In this document: piece after piece, positions 5,558 through 5,851 of the stretch
Layout: every line of letters starts with the position of its first letter
How positions within the stretch are numbered: position 1 is the first letter of the stretch
Origin: Spirochaetota bacterium
GTDB lineage: Bacteria > Spirochaetota > Spirochaetia > Treponematales > Treponemataceae
Direction of reading: 5' to 3'
Assembly (NCBI GenBank): GCA_029571425.1
Contig: JAKPSR010000088.1
Span: 1-5,851, forward strand
DNA: 5,851 nucleotides
The notes under the pieces: model-generated
What the model was told of the DNA's origin: nothing
The model's database searches: none
The model's input: only the letters and a program-made list of their open reading frames with translations
Translations under genes and position numbers: made by a program

Positions 5558-5851
5558 ATGAAAGCGATAAAGATGGCGGCACTGGCCCTCGCGGCACTCG
5601 CCGCGGTGGCGCTCGCGGGCTGCGCGAGAAGCGCAGGAGGCGCGAAGCTCGACGATATCAAGAAGGCGGGAAAGATCATCCTAGGCACCTCGGCGGACTA
5701 CCCGCCCTACGAATTCCACGCGCAGGTCGACGGGAAGGACGCGATCGTCGGATTCGACGTCGCGATCGCGCGAGAGATCGCGAAGGACCTCGGCGTCGAG
5801 CTCGAGATCAAGGACATGGACTTCGACGGGTTGCTCGCGGCGCTCGCCTCG
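5558..5851 (+). CDS. Family 3 extracellular solute-binding lipoprotein of an amino-acid ABC transporter (3' end outside window)
   Basis: The first 98 residues are present and the frame is open at the window end. Residues 1-22 are a lipoprotein signal: Lys2 and Lys5, an Ala/Leu core and the lipobox L-A-G-C with Cys22 as the acylation site, so the protein is anchored outside the inner membrane. The mature part begins as in family 3 binding proteins (SBP_bac_3, GlnH/HisJ type): KAGKIILGTSADYPPYEF (36-53), then IVGFDVAIAREIAKDLGVELE (63-83), DFDGLLAAL (88-96). The family delivers polar amino acids to an ABC importer; the ligand cannot be named without the missing two thirds. Permease and ATPase genes are likely downstream. 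ATG 5558 follows GGAGG at seven bases. Confidence 0.9.
   Translation, partial: MKAIKMAALALAALAAVALAGCARSAGGAKLDDIKKAGKIILGTSADYPPYEFHAQVDGKDAIVGFDVAIAREIAKDLGVELEIKDMDFDGLLAALAS

Noticed and set aside
4888..5688. Open frame of 266 codons on the minus strand across the YkgJ gene and the start of the binding-protein gene.
   Set aside because: It is arginine- and proline-rich nonsense opposite and overlapping two well-supported genes, and it spans both of their promoters.
1..5851. CRISPR array, tRNA, insertion sequence, phage or defence genes.
   Set aside because: No regularly spaced repeats, cloverleaf sequence, transposase motifs or terminal repeats were seen; every long gene belongs to a metabolic, transport or signalling family.

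Overview
The window is a gene-dense, very GC-rich bacterial segment: seven protein genes, two of them cut by the window edges, with intergenic gaps of at most about 145 bases. The organism cannot be fixed from sequence alone. Canonical Shine-Dalgarno sites, sigma70-type promoters and the mix of families (GH52-like xylosidase, YaaH-type GH18 enzyme without other sporulation genes, membrane-tethered class III cyclase, lipoprotein amino-acid-binding protein) fit a free-living or gut bacterium. A high-GC spirochaete is my best guess, at low confidence.

Layout. Bases 1-491 (+) hold the C-terminal end of a GH52-like beta-xylosidase. It meets, tail to tail, a three-gene minus-strand operon (3249 down to 488): a GNAT acetyltransferase, a secreted GH18 glycosidase, and a four-helix membrane protein ending in a class III nucleotide cyclase. 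The two converging stop codons share one CTAG palindrome. A strong promoter lies in front of the GNAT gene. Its -35 is built into the T-run of the terminator of the next gene, a uracil permease (UraA, NCS2 family; 4646 down to 3366, minus), which has its own promoter and ideal ribosome site. Upstream again is a YkgJ-type cysteine-cluster protein (5453 down to 4791, minus), ending at a probable terminator. It is transcribed divergently from a lipoprotein solute-binding protein of an amino-acid ABC transporter (5558 to the window end, +), and the two promoters interleave in 5472-5514.

How the genes fit. Three concern uptake or use of external compounds: xylan oligomers, uracil and probably a polar amino acid. 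The GNAT-GH18-cyclase operon is the most unusual piece. Its tight spacing, with the GH18 ribosome site overlapping the GNAT stop and an ATGA overlap between GH18 and cyclase, suggests co-translation, so an envelope glycan-cleaving enzyme is made together with a membrane cAMP/cGMP-type signalling enzyme. I found no CRISPR array, tRNA, rRNA, insertion sequence or phage gene. I do not see a clearly new defence or mobile system; the second-look items are regulatory architecture and the operon pairing.
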